Position numbers and translations under genes: made by a program. From assembly GCF_000379465.1 (NCBI RefSeq), contig NZ_KB905392.1, positions 186,001 to 250,000 on the forward strand: DNA of 64,000 nucleotides, read 5' to 3'. The notes under the pieces were generated by a model, which saw only the letters and a program-made list of their open reading frames with translations, was not told where the DNA came from and did not search any database. The DNA is from Sciscionella marina DSM 45152 (GTDB lineage: Bacteria; Actinomycetota; Actinomycetes; Mycobacteriales; Pseudonocardiaceae). Shown one piece after another: positions 30,823-39,992 of this stretch (position 1 is its first letter; every line of letters starts with the position of its first letter).

Positions 30823-31776
30823 TTAGAGGAGTTTCGCGTACCGCCAGAGCAGGGTGTATGGGAAACCCATCACATCCACGCCCTCCTCGGAGAAGAAGGA
30901 CACGATGCGCGCGGCCCCGTGGCGGAACTGCGCGTGCGCGTGCGGATTGCGTTTGGCCTGGCGGTGCGCCTGCTCGGCATCCAGTCCGGCGCGGGCGTAC
31001 ATCTCCTTGTTGTTCAGCAGGGTGCCGAGCACGACCGCGGCCGCACCGCCGATGAACTTCGCGAACTGCTTCTCCACGAATCCCGCCTTGCGCTGGCGCC
31101 GCACGAGAGCTTCGCGGGCGAACCGCATGTGCCGCGCCTCCTCGGTGACGTGGATCCGCATGACCCCGTGCACTAACGGCTGCAGTTCCTCGGTCCCGTC
31201 GCGCAGAATGTCGCGCTGCAGCACGTCGAACACCTCCTCGCCCATCAGCGCGGCGACCCACATCGGCGAACCGCGCAGCAGGAAGGGGAACACCTTGCCG
31301 AGGTTGAACCAGACCAGGCCCGGGGAGTACGGCCGTGCCCCGATCCGGTCGATCACCTTGCCGAACATGGTGGAGTGCCGGCATTCGTCGGCGAGCTCGG
31401 TGTAGGCGTACTGCACGTGTTTCGAGGTCGGGTCCTTGCGATAGTTCAGCCGCACCAACAGTTCCATGAGCACGTTCTCGAACCAGATGCCGACCGAGAG
31501 CGTGTTCGCCAGCTCCTGGCGGGACAGCTCGATGCGCTGCGTGCGGCTCAGCGAATCCCACAGCGGTGTGCCGTAGAGGGTGATCAGCTCGGGCGGGATG
31601 AAGAACTTGTCCTCGTCCAGCGGAGCGGCCCAGTCCAGGTCCAGCTCCGGGTCGTACCAGAGCCCGGCGCTGGACTTGAGCAGCCGCTCGGCGACCTGCT
31701 CGCGCGGCTTCGGTTCCTTGGGTTTCCGTGGCTGCCTGGCCTTGCTCGGTTGCCGTGCTCGGTCGACCGTACTCAT
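30823..31776 (-). CDS. AurF-like diiron oxygenase (metal-dependent ferritin-like)
   Basis: A 317-residue helical protein with a Pro/Lys-rich N-terminus. Diiron ligand motifs are ELADECRHSTMF and VTEEARHMRFARE, as in the AurF N-oxygenase family. Such enzymes oxidise amines or hydroxylate small molecules; the substrate is unknown. AAGGAG precedes ATG 31776. The ATG overlaps the TetR stop (ATGA). A paralogue with the same TetR association sits at 56703-57617. Confidence 0.85.
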   Translation of the reverse strand: MSTVDRARQPSKARQPRKPKEPKPREQVAERLLKSSAGLWYDPELDLDWAAPLDEDKFFIPPELITLYGTPLWDSLSRTQRIELSRQELANTLSVGIWFENVLMELLVRLNYRKDPTSKHVQYAYTELADECRHSTMFGKVIDRIGARPYSPGLVWFNLGKVFPFLLRGSPMWVAALMGEEVFDVLQRDILRDGTEELQPLVHGVMRIHVTEEARHMRFAREALVRRQRKAGFVEKQFAKFIGGAAAVVLGTLLNNKEMYARAGLDAEQAHRQAKRNPHAHAQFRHGAARIVSFFSEEGVDVMGFPYTLLWRYAKLL

Positions 31777-32414
31777 CCTCGGCTCCTTTCCGGGACCAAC
31801 AGCTTCGCGAGTTGTTTGATGGAGCCGATCACCTCTGCCTGGTGCCCGCCCGCGTCGTCGTCCACCCCGTTCTGCAGCGCGAGCCCGGTGAACAGGGCGA
31901 GCAACCCGCGCAGCGCGATCGGCACGAGTTCCGGATTCGGCAGCTTCTCCGGGCCGCCGAACAACCGGCCGAAGGTCTCCTCGGTCACCCGGACCACCCG
32001 CTCGGTCAACCCGGCGCACGGCTCGCGCAGCGCCTTGTCCGTGCGGGCGGCGTTGAGCAGTTCGGCCATGGCCCGGAAACTACGGCTGCAGAACACCGAC
32101 CACAGCAGGTCCAGCGCCGCCGCCCCGGTCCGCCCGCTCGGCGGCAATGCGGTGAAGGCTCGCTCGAACTCCGCCTGCTGCCTGCGCACCAGGTGCTCGA
32201 CCGCCGCGGTGACCAGATCGAGCTTGGTCCGGTAATAGTGCTGCTGCGCGCCACGCGAGACCCGTGCTCGCCGGGCCACTTCGGTGGTGGAGGTGCCCGA
32301 CCAGCCCAGTTCGGCGAGGCAGTCCACGGTCGCGTCGAGCAGCCGGGCCTGGGTCTCGGCGCGCCGGTCGGCCTGCCTCCGCCCGGACAGGCGCGCTGGC
32401 GTGTTCTCGGTCAC
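31773..32414 (-). CDS. TetR family regulator of the AurF-like gene
   Basis: About 213 residues. The helix-turn-helix (~residues 15-60) reads TQARLLDATVDCLAELGWSGTSTTEVARRARVSRGAQQHYYRTKLDL. The remainder is a helical ligand domain. GTG at 32414 is tentative, since another GTG lies three codons upstream and neither has a clear ribosome site. Coupled to the diiron oxygenase by ATGA. Divergent from the LLM oxidoreductase gene, with dyads between them. Confidence 0.88.
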   Translation of the reverse strand: MTENTPARLSGRRQADRRAETQARLLDATVDCLAELGWSGTSTTEVARRARVSRGAQQHYYRTKLDLVTAAVEHLVRRQQAEFERAFTALPPSGRTGAAALDLLWSVFCSRSFRAMAELLNAARTDKALREPCAGLTERVVRVTEETFGRLFGGPEKLPNPELVPIALRGLLALFTGLALQNGVDDDAGGHQAEVIGSIKQLAKLLVPERSRG

Positions 32415-32442
32415 AGCGATCACGGTAACCGCGATCCAGGTT

Positions 32443-32464
32443 ACAAGCAAGCAGGCTTGCATGT
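32443..32464. promoter_or_regulatory. Imperfect dyad in TetR/LLM-oxidoreductase divergent region
   Basis: A 22-bp inverted repeat centred on GCAAGCAGGCTTGC pairs in 9 of 11 positions. A second dyad, GTAACC-N8-GGTTAC, lies at 32425-32444. Either could be the operator of the adjacent TetR protein and control both directions. Confidence 0.45.
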
Positions 32465-32537
32465 CGGCTGGACGCGTTCACCGACAGCGCAGCGGCGATT
32501 CCTTGCCGGTGCCCTGCCGGTCCCCGAAGCTGGTGCG

Positions 32538-33428
32538 GTGCCGATCGAATTCGACCTGCTGACCCGCGGTACCGCGGTCACCGAACTGGCCAAGCGCAGC
32601 GAGGACGAGGGGTTTCGCGCACTGGTGGTGGGCGATCATCCAGGCCTGACCTCGTCCCCGTTCGTCACGCTCGCCGCGGCCGCCACGGCGACCTCGACGC
32701 TGCGGCTCGGAACGAGCGTGCTCAACGCGGGTATCCGCGAGCCGCTGCTGCTCGCCTCGGACGTCGCCACCCTCGACCGGATCAGCGAGGGACGCGCGGA
32801 GCTCGGGCTGGGTGCCGGGCACACCCCCGCGGAGTGGGAGATGCTCGGCCGGGTGCGGCCCGGGCCCGCTGAGCGCATCGCGCACCTGCTGCGGGTCGCC
32901 GAAGAGACCTCGGCGCTGCTCGCCGGCGAGACGGTGCCCGTGACCGGGGCGGTACTGCCCGAGCCACGGCCGGTACAGGACCGGATCCCGTTGCTGCTCG
33001 GCGGTGGCAATCCGGCGCTGCTGCGCTGGGCGGGCGCGCACGCGGACGCGGTCGGGCTCGCCGGGCTCGGCCGGACCCTTCCGGACGGTCACCGGCACAC
33101 CGCACCTTGGTCGGAAGCGCAGCTGCGGCGGCACACCGGCCTGGTGCGCGCGGGCGCGGGAGAGGCCGCACTGCCCGTCCTCGAGGCCCTCGTGCAGCAC
33201 CTCGAGATCACCGAGGACGCCGAGACCGCACTGAACCGGCTCGCCGAACAGCTCTCGGTCGCCCCACGGGACCTGCGCGCCGTGCCCTACGTGCTGGTCG
33301 GCACCGTGGCCCAGATCGTCGAGGAACTGCGCGGCCACGCCGAGCGGTTCGGGATCACCCGGTTCGCGATCCGCGAGGAGTTCCACGAAGCGGGTTCCCG
33401 GATCCTCGCCGAGCTGAACCGTTCCTGA
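32538..33428 (+). CDS. LLM class F420-dependent oxidoreductase
   Basis: About 296 residues, luciferase-like monooxygenase fold (TIGR03621-like style). Recognisable parts are AKRSEDEGFRALVVGDHPG, TATSTLRLGTSVLNAG, ATLDRISEGRAELGLGAGHTPAEW and PLLLGGGNPALLRWAGAHADAVGLAGL. The family uses F420 or FMN. GTG at 32538 is the first plausible start, but the ribosome site is weak and the N-terminus is uncertain. Convergent with glgP, 5 bases between the stops. Confidence 0.85.
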   Translation: MPIEFDLLTRGTAVTELAKRSEDEGFRALVVGDHPGLTSSPFVTLAAAATATSTLRLGTSVLNAGIREPLLLASDVATLDRISEGRAELGLGAGHTPAEWEMLGRVRPGPAERIAHLLRVAEETSALLAGETVPVTGAVLPEPRPVQDRIPLLLGGGNPALLRWAGAHADAVGLAGLGRTLPDGHRHTAPWSEAQLRRHTGLVRAGAGEAALPVLEALVQHLEITEDAETALNRLAEQLSVAPRDLRAVPYVLVGTVAQIVEELRGHAERFGITRFAIREEFHEAGSRILAELNRS

Positions 33429-33433
33429 CCCGC

Positions 33434-35923
33434 TCAGTCCGCGAGCACGACCCGGCCGAGTTCGGCGGGAGCGGCCAGCATCGGATGGTTCGGGAGTACC
33501 CGCACGGTCATCCCGACCGCGCCCGCCCGGTGCAGGGTGACGGTCCCCGCGTAGCGCCCGTCCCCGTCCGGTTCCAGGCTCACGGTGCGCACCCCGGTGA
33601 GCTCATCGCTGTCGTCCGCGCGCCCCACCACGGCCTGTACATCCACATCCGCGGGACGCAGCCCGCCGAGGTCGACGGCCGCGGACACGGCGAGCTCGGC
33701 GCCGAGCACGGGGACCCCGCCGTCGCGTGCGAGCACGTCCACCTCGGCCACCCGGATCCGCGACCAGGCCTCGTCCACCCGGGCCCGGTAGGCGGCGAGA
33801 TCCCGTGCCCCGGCGAAGGAATCGGCGGCCGCGGCGGCCGCGGAAAGCGCCGCCGGGGCGTAGTACCCCTCCACGTAGTCCTCGAGCATCCGCGCGGCCT
33901 GCACCCTCGGGGCCAGATCGGCCAGCGTGTGGCGCACCATGGCCAGCCAGGACCGGGGCACCCCGTCCGCATCGCGCTCGTAGAACAGCGGGGCGACCTG
34001 GCCGGAGAGCAGTTCGTAGAGCGCGGCCGCCTCCAGGTCGTCGCGCCGGGCCGGATCGGTGACCCCGTCCGCATTGGGGATGGTCCAGCCGTTGGAGCCG
34101 TCCGAGTACTCGTCCCACCAGCCGTCCGGGATGGACAGGTTGAGGCAGCCGTTGAGCGCGGCCTTCATCCCCGAGGTGCCACAGGCTTCGAGCGGGCGCG
34201 TCGGATTGTTCAGCCACACATCACAGCCCCAGTACAGATAGCGGGCCATGGACATGTCGTAGTCCGGGAGGAACACGATGCGTTCGCGCACATCCGCGGC
34301 GTCGGCGAACCGCACGATCTGCTGGATGAGCGCCTTGCCGCCCTCGTCGGCGGGGTGCGATTTGCCCGCGACGACGAGCTGCACCGGCCGCTCCGGATCG
34401 AGCAGCAGCGCCCGCAGCCGGTCCGGATCGCGCAGCATCAGGGTGAGCCGTTTGTAGGTAGGCACCCGGCGGGCGAACCCGATGGTGAGCACATCGGGGT
34501 CGAACACGGACTCGGTCCAGCCCAGTTCGAGTGCCGAGGCGCCGCGATGCAGCCAGGACTCGCGCACCCGCCTGCGCACCTCGTGCACCAGCGATTCGCG
34601 CAGCTGCGCGCGCAGTTTCCACAGTTCGGCATCCCCGAGCTGTTCTCCGGTGATCTCCTTGGCGGCCCAGCTCGGCCCGTGCACCCCGTTGGTGACCGAG
34701 CCGATCGGTATCTCCTCGGCGTCGAAGCCCGGCCACAGGTGGGCGAACATCCGCCTGGACACCTGCCCGTGCAGCCGGGAGACCCCGTTGGCCCGCTGGG
34801 CGAGCCGCAGCCCCATGGTGGCCATGTTGAAGGTCGCGGGCTTCGGTTCCTCGCCGAGGCCGATGATCCAGTCCGGATCGACCCCGGGCAACAGGGTTCC
34901 GTCACCGAAAAACGAGCGCACCAGTTCGACCGGGAACCGATCGATGCCCGCGGGAACCGGGGTGTGCGTGGTGAACACGGTCCCCGCGCGCACCGCGGCC
35001 AGTGCCTGGCGTTCCTCGAGGCCGTGCCCCTCGACGAGTTCCCGGACCCGTTCCAGGCCGAGGAAACCGGCGTGCCCTTCGTTGGTGTGGAACACCTCCG
35101 GCTGTGGGAGACCGGTCAGCTCGCAGTAAGCCCGCACCGCGCGCACCCCGCCGATCCCGGCCAGGATCTCCTGTTCGATGCGGTGTTCCTGGTCCCCGCC
35201 GTAGAGCCGGTCGGTGACGCTGCGCAGGTCCTCCTCATTCTCGTCCAGGTCGGAATCCAGCAGCAGCAAGGGGATCCGGCCGACTTCGGCGCGCCACACC
35301 CTGGCCCGCAGCACTCGCCCGCCGGGCATGGCCACGTGCACCAGGATCGGCGCGTCCGTGGCATCGGTGACCAGTTCGAGGGGCAGGCCCTCGGGGTCGA
35401 GCACCGGATAGTGCTCCTGCTGCCAGCCGTCCAGGGACAGCGACTGGCGGAAGTACCCGGAGCCGTAGAGCAGGCCGACCCCGATGACCGGGACCCCGAG
35501 ATCCGAGGCGGCCTTGAGGTGGTCCGCGGCGAGCACCCCGAGCCCGCCCGAGTAGTTCGGTAGCGCCTCGGTGACACCGAACTCCATGGAGAAGTAGGCG
35601 ATCGAGCCGGGCAGCCGGAACTCTCGCGCACGCTCCTGATACCACCGCGGCCCGTTCAGGTAGTCCCGCAACTCACCGGCGAGCGCCTGGACCCGCGCCA
35701 CGAACTCCTCGTCGGCGGCGAGGAGTTCGAGTTCGGCGGCGGGCATCGCATCGAGCAGCCGCAGGGGGTCCCCGGTCGCCGCCCAGGTCTCGGGCGCCAT
35801 CGCGGCGAACAACTCCTGCGTCGGCGGATGCCAGGTCCAGCGCAGATTGCGGGCGAGCACCCCGATATCGGTGAGTTGTTCGGGTAGCCCCGCGCGAACG
35901 GCGAAGCGGCGTACGGCTTTCAC
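33434..35923 (-). CDS. glgP: Alpha-glucan (glycogen) phosphorylase
   Basis: An 829-residue GT35 enzyme with an N-terminal DUF3417 domain (VLARNLRWTWHPPTQELF). Catalytic parts include MEFGVTEALPNYSGGLGVLAADHLKAASDLGVP, FHTNEGHAGFLGLER and EACGTSGMKAALNGCLNLSIPDGWWDEY, the last near the PLP site. It releases glucose-1-phosphate from alpha-1,4-glucans. GTG start at 35923. No other glycogen genes adjoin it. Confidence 0.96.
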   Translation of the reverse strand: MKAVRRFAVRAGLPEQLTDIGVLARNLRWTWHPPTQELFAAMAPETWAATGDPLRLLDAMPAAELELLAADEEFVARVQALAGELRDYLNGPRWYQERAREFRLPGSIAYFSMEFGVTEALPNYSGGLGVLAADHLKAASDLGVPVIGVGLLYGSGYFRQSLSLDGWQQEHYPVLDPEGLPLELVTDATDAPILVHVAMPGGRVLRARVWRAEVGRIPLLLLDSDLDENEEDLRSVTDRLYGGDQEHRIEQEILAGIGGVRAVRAYCELTGLPQPEVFHTNEGHAGFLGLERVRELVEGHGLEERQALAAVRAGTVFTTHTPVPAGIDRFPVELVRSFFGDGTLLPGVDPDWIIGLGEEPKPATFNMATMGLRLAQRANGVSRLHGQVSRRMFAHLWPGFDAEEIPIGSVTNGVHGPSWAAKEITGEQLGDAELWKLRAQLRESLVHEVRRRVRESWLHRGASALELGWTESVFDPDVLTIGFARRVPTYKRLTLMLRDPDRLRALLLDPERPVQLVVAGKSHPADEGGKALIQQIVRFADAADVRERIVFLPDYDMSMARYLYWGCDVWLNNPTRPLEACGTSGMKAALNGCLNLSIPDGWWDEYSDGSNGWTIPNADGVTDPARRDDLEAAALYELLSGQVAPLFYERDADGVPRSWLAMVRHTLADLAPRVQAARMLEDYVEGYYAPAALSAAAAAADSFAGARDLAAYRARVDEAWSRIRVAEVDVLARDGGVPVLGAELAVSAAVDLGGLRPADVDVQAVVGRADDSDELTGVRTVSLEPDGDGRYAGTVTLHRAGAVGMTVRVLPNHPMLAAPAELGRVVLAD

Positions 35924-35987
35924 GCCAGCCGACGATAGCTTGACCGATCCGGCGGGTGCACCCGAGGTCGGCGGGGGTGGTCGTCCG

Positions 35988-36587
35988 TCACAGATCCCCC
36001 GTGGTGCACACGGATCGGGTGGCCCGCCACTGCCCGCGCGCGTGCAGCGGATCCAGCCGGTGGGCCACCCCGGTGGCGGTGAACGCGATCCGCACCCGCA
36101 GCTGACAGGCGGGGGTCGCGCGTTCCGGCACGGTCACGGCGAGTTCGTCGAGCAGCCGCTTGGTGAGCGCGTCGATCTTCGGCCGTACCTCGGTGGCCAG
36201 ATCCGGCCGGTGCTTCGGGGCCAGTTCGGGATGCGCGGTCCAGCGGGCGAACAGGCCGTACTCCACGACCTTGGCCGCTTCGATCTGGTCGCGGAAGAAT
36301 GCCACGGTCGCGTTCTGGTCGAGGCCGAGCTCCCGGGCCCGGTTCGCCGCGTCCTCGAGCACCTGCCGCTCGCGCGCCGCATCGGTGATCGCACCGTCCG
36401 GGAATTTCGCGGCCGCCACGAGGTCGGCGACCTCGACGCGATCGGTGACCGCATCGGCGAGACCGAGCAGCGTGTGGTCGGGCGGGATCGCGGCCGAGCT
36501 CGGCGTGGCGAGCAGGGCGAACAGGGTGAGGCAGGTGCCGCCGACAGCGGCACGGCGGAGCAACTGGCGCAACCGGGACCGTTCCAT
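35988..36587 (-). CDS. Secreted chorismate mutase (AroQ gamma type)
   Basis: A 199-residue protein with a cleavable signal peptide ending ALLATPSSA. The helical body starts LLGLADAVTDRVEVADLVAAAKF, typical of periplasmic/secreted chorismate mutases like M. tuberculosis Rv1885c. C161 and C194 match the C-terminal disulfide of that protein. It converts chorismate to prephenate; why this is done outside the membrane is unclear. Divergent from the metallopeptidase gene with only 36 bases between. Confidence 0.88.
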   Translation of the reverse strand: MERSRLRQLLRRAAVGGTCLTLFALLATPSSAAIPPDHTLLGLADAVTDRVEVADLVAAAKFPDGAITDAARERQVLEDAANRARELGLDQNATVAFFRDQIEAAKVVEYGLFARWTAHPELAPKHRPDLATEVRPKIDALTKRLLDELAVTVPERATPACQLRVRIAFTATGVAHRLDPLHARGQWRATRSVCTTGDL

Positions 36588-36623
36588 GACCGAGGACCGT
36601 ACCGCCAAGGCACACTGTCGCGC

Positions 36624-37886
36624 ATGCGTTCGCTGCGGTTGCTCTCCTGCTGCCTGCTGCTCGTGGTGCTGACCGCGTGCGGCGGCGAGGACGGCGTGGA
36701 TCCCGGATTCGTAAAGGGCACCGACGGTTCCGGGGCCGACCGGCTCGCCGCGGCCGCGGTCACCGATGTGCAGTCCTACTGGCGCACGGAATTCCCCAAA
36801 ACGTTCGGGAAACCGTGGCAGCCGGTGCACGAGTTCCGTTCGGTGGACACGCTGCACGCGAGCGGGCAGGTGTGTGGGCGCCCCGCCGGGGAACTGGAGG
36901 GGAACGCGCTCTACTGCCCGGAGCAGGACACCGTGCTGTGGGATCGCGGTGCCCTGGTTCCGGTGCTGCGCCAGCAATTCGGCGACACCGCCGTCCTCGC
37001 GGTGCTGGCCCACGAGTTCGGGCACGCGGTGCAGCGGCGTACCGGGATGCCCGCCGCTTCCCCTTCGGTGGTCACCGAGGCGATGGCCGACTGCTATTCG
37101 GGGGCGAGCCTGCGCTGGCTCGCCGCCGGGCACGGTGCCCGGCCCCGGTTCGGTTCCGGAGAATTGGCCAGAGCCCTGCAGGCGCTCATGACCTTCCGCG
37201 ATCCGGCCGGGAGCGCGGCGAACGCGAACGGTGCCCATGGCGACGCCTTCGACCGGGTCACCGCCTTCGGCGACGGCTACCGGGACGGACCTCGCCGCTG
37301 CTCGGCCATGACCGCGAGCAACCGGGTCTTCACCCAGCAGCGGTCCACCGACCTCGATGCGGCGGCGAGCGCCGGTGAGATGCCCTACCGCGAACTGCTC
37401 GGCAAGGTCACCGGGAGCCTCACCACGTGGCTGCGCGACAGGCAGCCGGGGTTCCGCGCGCCACCGCAGCGCGAGGTCGCGAACCCCTGCGCCGGGCGGC
37501 AGGGCGCGGCGGGCTACTGCTCCGGCGAAATCCAGATCGGCCCCGGACTCGCCGCGCTGCACCGGGAGCTCGGCGACTGGGCCGCGGGCACCATGCTCGC
37601 CGGCCGGTACGCGCTGGCCGCCGGGGCACAGGCCGGGCACCCGGTCACCGGGGAGCGGGCAGCTACCCATGTCCTGTGCTTCGCCGGTGCGTTCACCGGG
37701 CACCTGCTCGAGCGTGGTTCCGGATTCGGGCTCTCCCCCGGCGATCTGGACGAATCCGTGCGGTTGCTGCTGCGTTCCCCCGAGGCGTCCGGCGATGCGG
37801 ACGGCAAGGGCATCGACTCGCCGATCGAGCGGGTGCTCACCTTCCGGGACGGAGTGCTCGGCAATGGCGCGAGAGAGCACTGCTGA
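36624..37886 (+). CDS. Neutral zinc metallopeptidase lipoprotein
   Basis: A 420-residue lipoprotein. The signal peptide ends in lipobox LTAC (Cys ~19). The zinc site is H130-E-F-G-H134, followed by a VTEAMADCYSGASLRW motif that provides the third ligand. It resembles YpfJ-type neutral zinc metallopeptidases (PF04228). Substrate unknown. It is followed by a homologue of similar length and a small lipoprotein on the same strand, a likely secreted-protein operon. Confidence 0.85.
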   Translation: MRSLRLLSCCLLLVVLTACGGEDGVDPGFVKGTDGSGADRLAAAAVTDVQSYWRTEFPKTFGKPWQPVHEFRSVDTLHASGQVCGRPAGELEGNALYCPEQDTVLWDRGALVPVLRQQFGDTAVLAVLAHEFGHAVQRRTGMPAASPSVVTEAMADCYSGASLRWLAAGHGARPRFGSGELARALQALMTFRDPAGSAANANGAHGDAFDRVTAFGDGYRDGPRRCSAMTASNRVFTQQRSTDLDAAASAGEMPYRELLGKVTGSLTTWLRDRQPGFRAPPQREVANPCAGRQGAAGYCSGEIQIGPGLAALHRELGDWAAGTMLAGRYALAAGAQAGHPVTGERAATHVLCFAGAFTGHLLERGSGFGLSPGDLDESVRLLLRSPEASGDADGKGIDSPIERVLTFRDGVLGNGAREHC

Positions 37887-37935
37887 TCGTGGGGTTCGGC
37901 ACACAACGCGTGTCCGTTCCCAGTACTGTGCGGCT

Positions 37936-39411
37936 ATGCACAGCATCCCCCGTCGTCGCCGGGCACTGTTCGCGGTGCTCGGTGTGCTCGCCATCGGCCT
38001 CGTGACCGCGTGCGGTCAGCAGGTCGAGGGAAAACCGGAAAGCGCACTGACCCGGGTGGACACGAACACCGTGTCCGGCCTGCCGATCAAGGACGCCCCG
38101 GACGGCCCGAAGCAGGGGGCACCGGATGCGAAGCTCCCGGTCAACGGCGGAATCACCACACAATCCGACCGGGTCGCGGTGAACGCCCTCTCCGATGTGT
38201 TCGACTACTGGCGGACGGCGATGCCCCGGGCCTTCGGGCAGCAGTTCACCGCGCCGACCACGTTCACCTCCTACGACTCGAACAAGCCCGGCCCGAAGGT
38301 GTGCGGAATGGACACCCAGGGCCTGGTCAACGCGTTCTACTGCAACCTGGACCGCAGCGTCGCGTGGGATCGCGGCACCCTGCTGCCGACCATGATCCGC
38401 CAGTTCGGCCCGAACTCGGTCGCGGTCGTGCTCGCCCACGAAATGGGCCACTCCGTGCAGTACCAGCTCGGCCCGAAATCCGGGGTGAGCAAGGCGACCG
38501 GTTCGATCGTGCTCGAGCAGCAGGCCGACTGCTACGCGGGTTCGTTCATGCGCTGGGCCGCCCAGGGCAATGCCAAGCATTTCGACATCGCCACCGGGGC
38601 GGGCCTCAACAAGGTCATGTCCGCGATGCTGTTCATCGGGGACACCCCGGGCCAGGCGACCAAGTCCTCCCCCGGCGCGCACGGCAGCGCGTTCGACCGG
38701 ATGTACGCCTTCCAGAAGGGATTCGCCGGGGATCCCAGGAAATGCGCGGCCATCGACAAGAAGGATGTGGATTCCCGCTCCACCGAACGCCTTTTCCGGA
38801 GCAGTGAAGCCGCGCAGGACAAGGGAAATCTGGATATCGGCGCCGATCTGCCGCTGGTGAAGGAGAACCTCGACGCCGCGTTCACCGACACCGGGGTCTC
38901 CGCGCCGGAAATCGCGCAGGGCGAAGGGAAATGCGGGGCAGAGGGCACTCCCCCGGTTTCCTACTGCGCCGGGCAGAACAACCTCGACGTCTCGGTTCCG
39001 GGATTGCAGCGCATCGGGCAGGGCGATTTCGATGCCGGGACCGTGCGCAGCATGGGCGGCACGAAGCTCGGCGGGGATTTCTCCGCGTTCGCCGAATTCG
39101 CCTCCCGATACACGCTCGCGGTGCAGAAACACGCCGGGCTGGACATCAACGGGGAGGCGGCCGGGCTGCGCAGCGCCTGCCTGACGGGTTCCTGGGCCAA
39201 GTACGCCACCGAACGGCACGGTTCCGGCAGGCAGCTGCGGCTCGCAGCGGGCGATCTCGACGAGGCGATCACCGAAATGCTCCAGCCACGCAGCGTGATC
39301 AGTGACGATGTGGCCGGGACCGGGGTGCGCTCCGGGTTCGCCCGCGTCGAGGCGTTCCGGATCGGTTACCTGAAGGGCTCGGACCAGTGCTCGGCCAAAT
39401 TCGGCGGCTGA
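37936..39411 (+). CDS. Neutral zinc metallopeptidase lipoprotein (paralogue)
   Basis: A 491-residue lipoprotein with lipobox VTAC after a basic n-region (RRRRALFAVLGVLAIGL). Zinc motif H168-E-M-G-H172, and IVLEQQADCYAGSFMRWA downstream. It aligns along its length with the preceding gene (DYWRTAMPRAFG versus SYWRTEFPKTFG), so they arose by tandem duplication. The stop lies inside the start of the next gene. Confidence 0.88.
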   Translation: MHSIPRRRRALFAVLGVLAIGLVTACGQQVEGKPESALTRVDTNTVSGLPIKDAPDGPKQGAPDAKLPVNGGITTQSDRVAVNALSDVFDYWRTAMPRAFGQQFTAPTTFTSYDSNKPGPKVCGMDTQGLVNAFYCNLDRSVAWDRGTLLPTMIRQFGPNSVAVVLAHEMGHSVQYQLGPKSGVSKATGSIVLEQQADCYAGSFMRWAAQGNAKHFDIATGAGLNKVMSAMLFIGDTPGQATKSSPGAHGSAFDRMYAFQKGFAGDPRKCAAIDKKDVDSRSTERLFRSSEAAQDKGNLDIGADLPLVKENLDAAFTDTGVSAPEIAQGEGKCGAEGTPPVSYCAGQNNLDVSVPGLQRIGQGDFDAGTVRSMGGTKLGGDFSAFAEFASRYTLAVQKHAGLDINGEAAGLRSACLTGSWAKYATERHGSGRQLRLAAGDLDEAITEMLQPRSVISDDVAGTGVRSGFARVEAFRIGYLKGSDQCSAKFGG

Positions 39412-39974
39412 GCCGGTTCGCGGGCATGGCCTGCGCGGTGCTACTCGGCGGTGCGGCCTGTTCGGCGGCCGTGCAGGGCACCGCGCGACCCGGCAAGCCG
39501 CCGCCGAGTTCGAGCGCCCCGGTGGCACCGGGGCCGCACACCGGTCCCGATGATCCGGTCACCGCGGCCTGTCCCCTGGTGAGCGGGCAACAGCTCGGCG
39601 CCGCTCTCGGCACCGGCGCGGCCACGGCACGCGAGAAGCCCCGCAAACCGCGCGAGACCAGCTACACCTGCACCTATTCCGGGGCGGCCGATGCGATCAC
39701 CAGCGTGGATCAGCGGCGGTTCACCCCGGACCGGCGGCCCGATCCGGTCAAGACCGCGAAACTCATGACCGGTAAGGGCACCAATATCCGTCCGGTCGGC
39801 GGCGCCGGGGATGCCGCGTACGCCTTCGACACGACGGTACGCGCCATCCCGACGAGCGCGCTGGCCTGCGTGCGCCTCGGCGAGCACACGATCACCTTCT
39901 TCATGACCATGACGCCTGGTCTCGACAAGACCACGGCGCTGACCGCGATCGCGCGGACCGCACTGGGCCCCTGA
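39387..39974 (+). CDS. Small lipoprotein, DUF3558-like
   Basis: A 195-residue protein. GTG at 39387 gives a signal peptide with basic n-region and lipobox GAAC; it overlaps the upstream metallopeptidase by 25 bases. The mature part is Pro-rich and then has cysteine pairs (TAACPLV, YTCTYSG) like DUF3558 lipoproteins. Function is unknown. Cotranslation with the two peptidases suggests a shared role at the cell surface. Confidence 0.7.
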   Translation: MLGQIRRLSRFAGMACAVLLGGAACSAAVQGTARPGKPPPSSSAPVAPGPHTGPDDPVTAACPLVSGQQLGAALGTGAATAREKPRKPRETSYTCTYSGAADAITSVDQRRFTPDRRPDPVKTAKLMTGKGTNIRPVGGAGDAAYAFDTTVRAIPTSALACVRLGEHTITFFMTMTPGLDKTTALTAIARTALGP

Positions 39975-39992
39975 TAGCGCTGTTTCCCAGGT

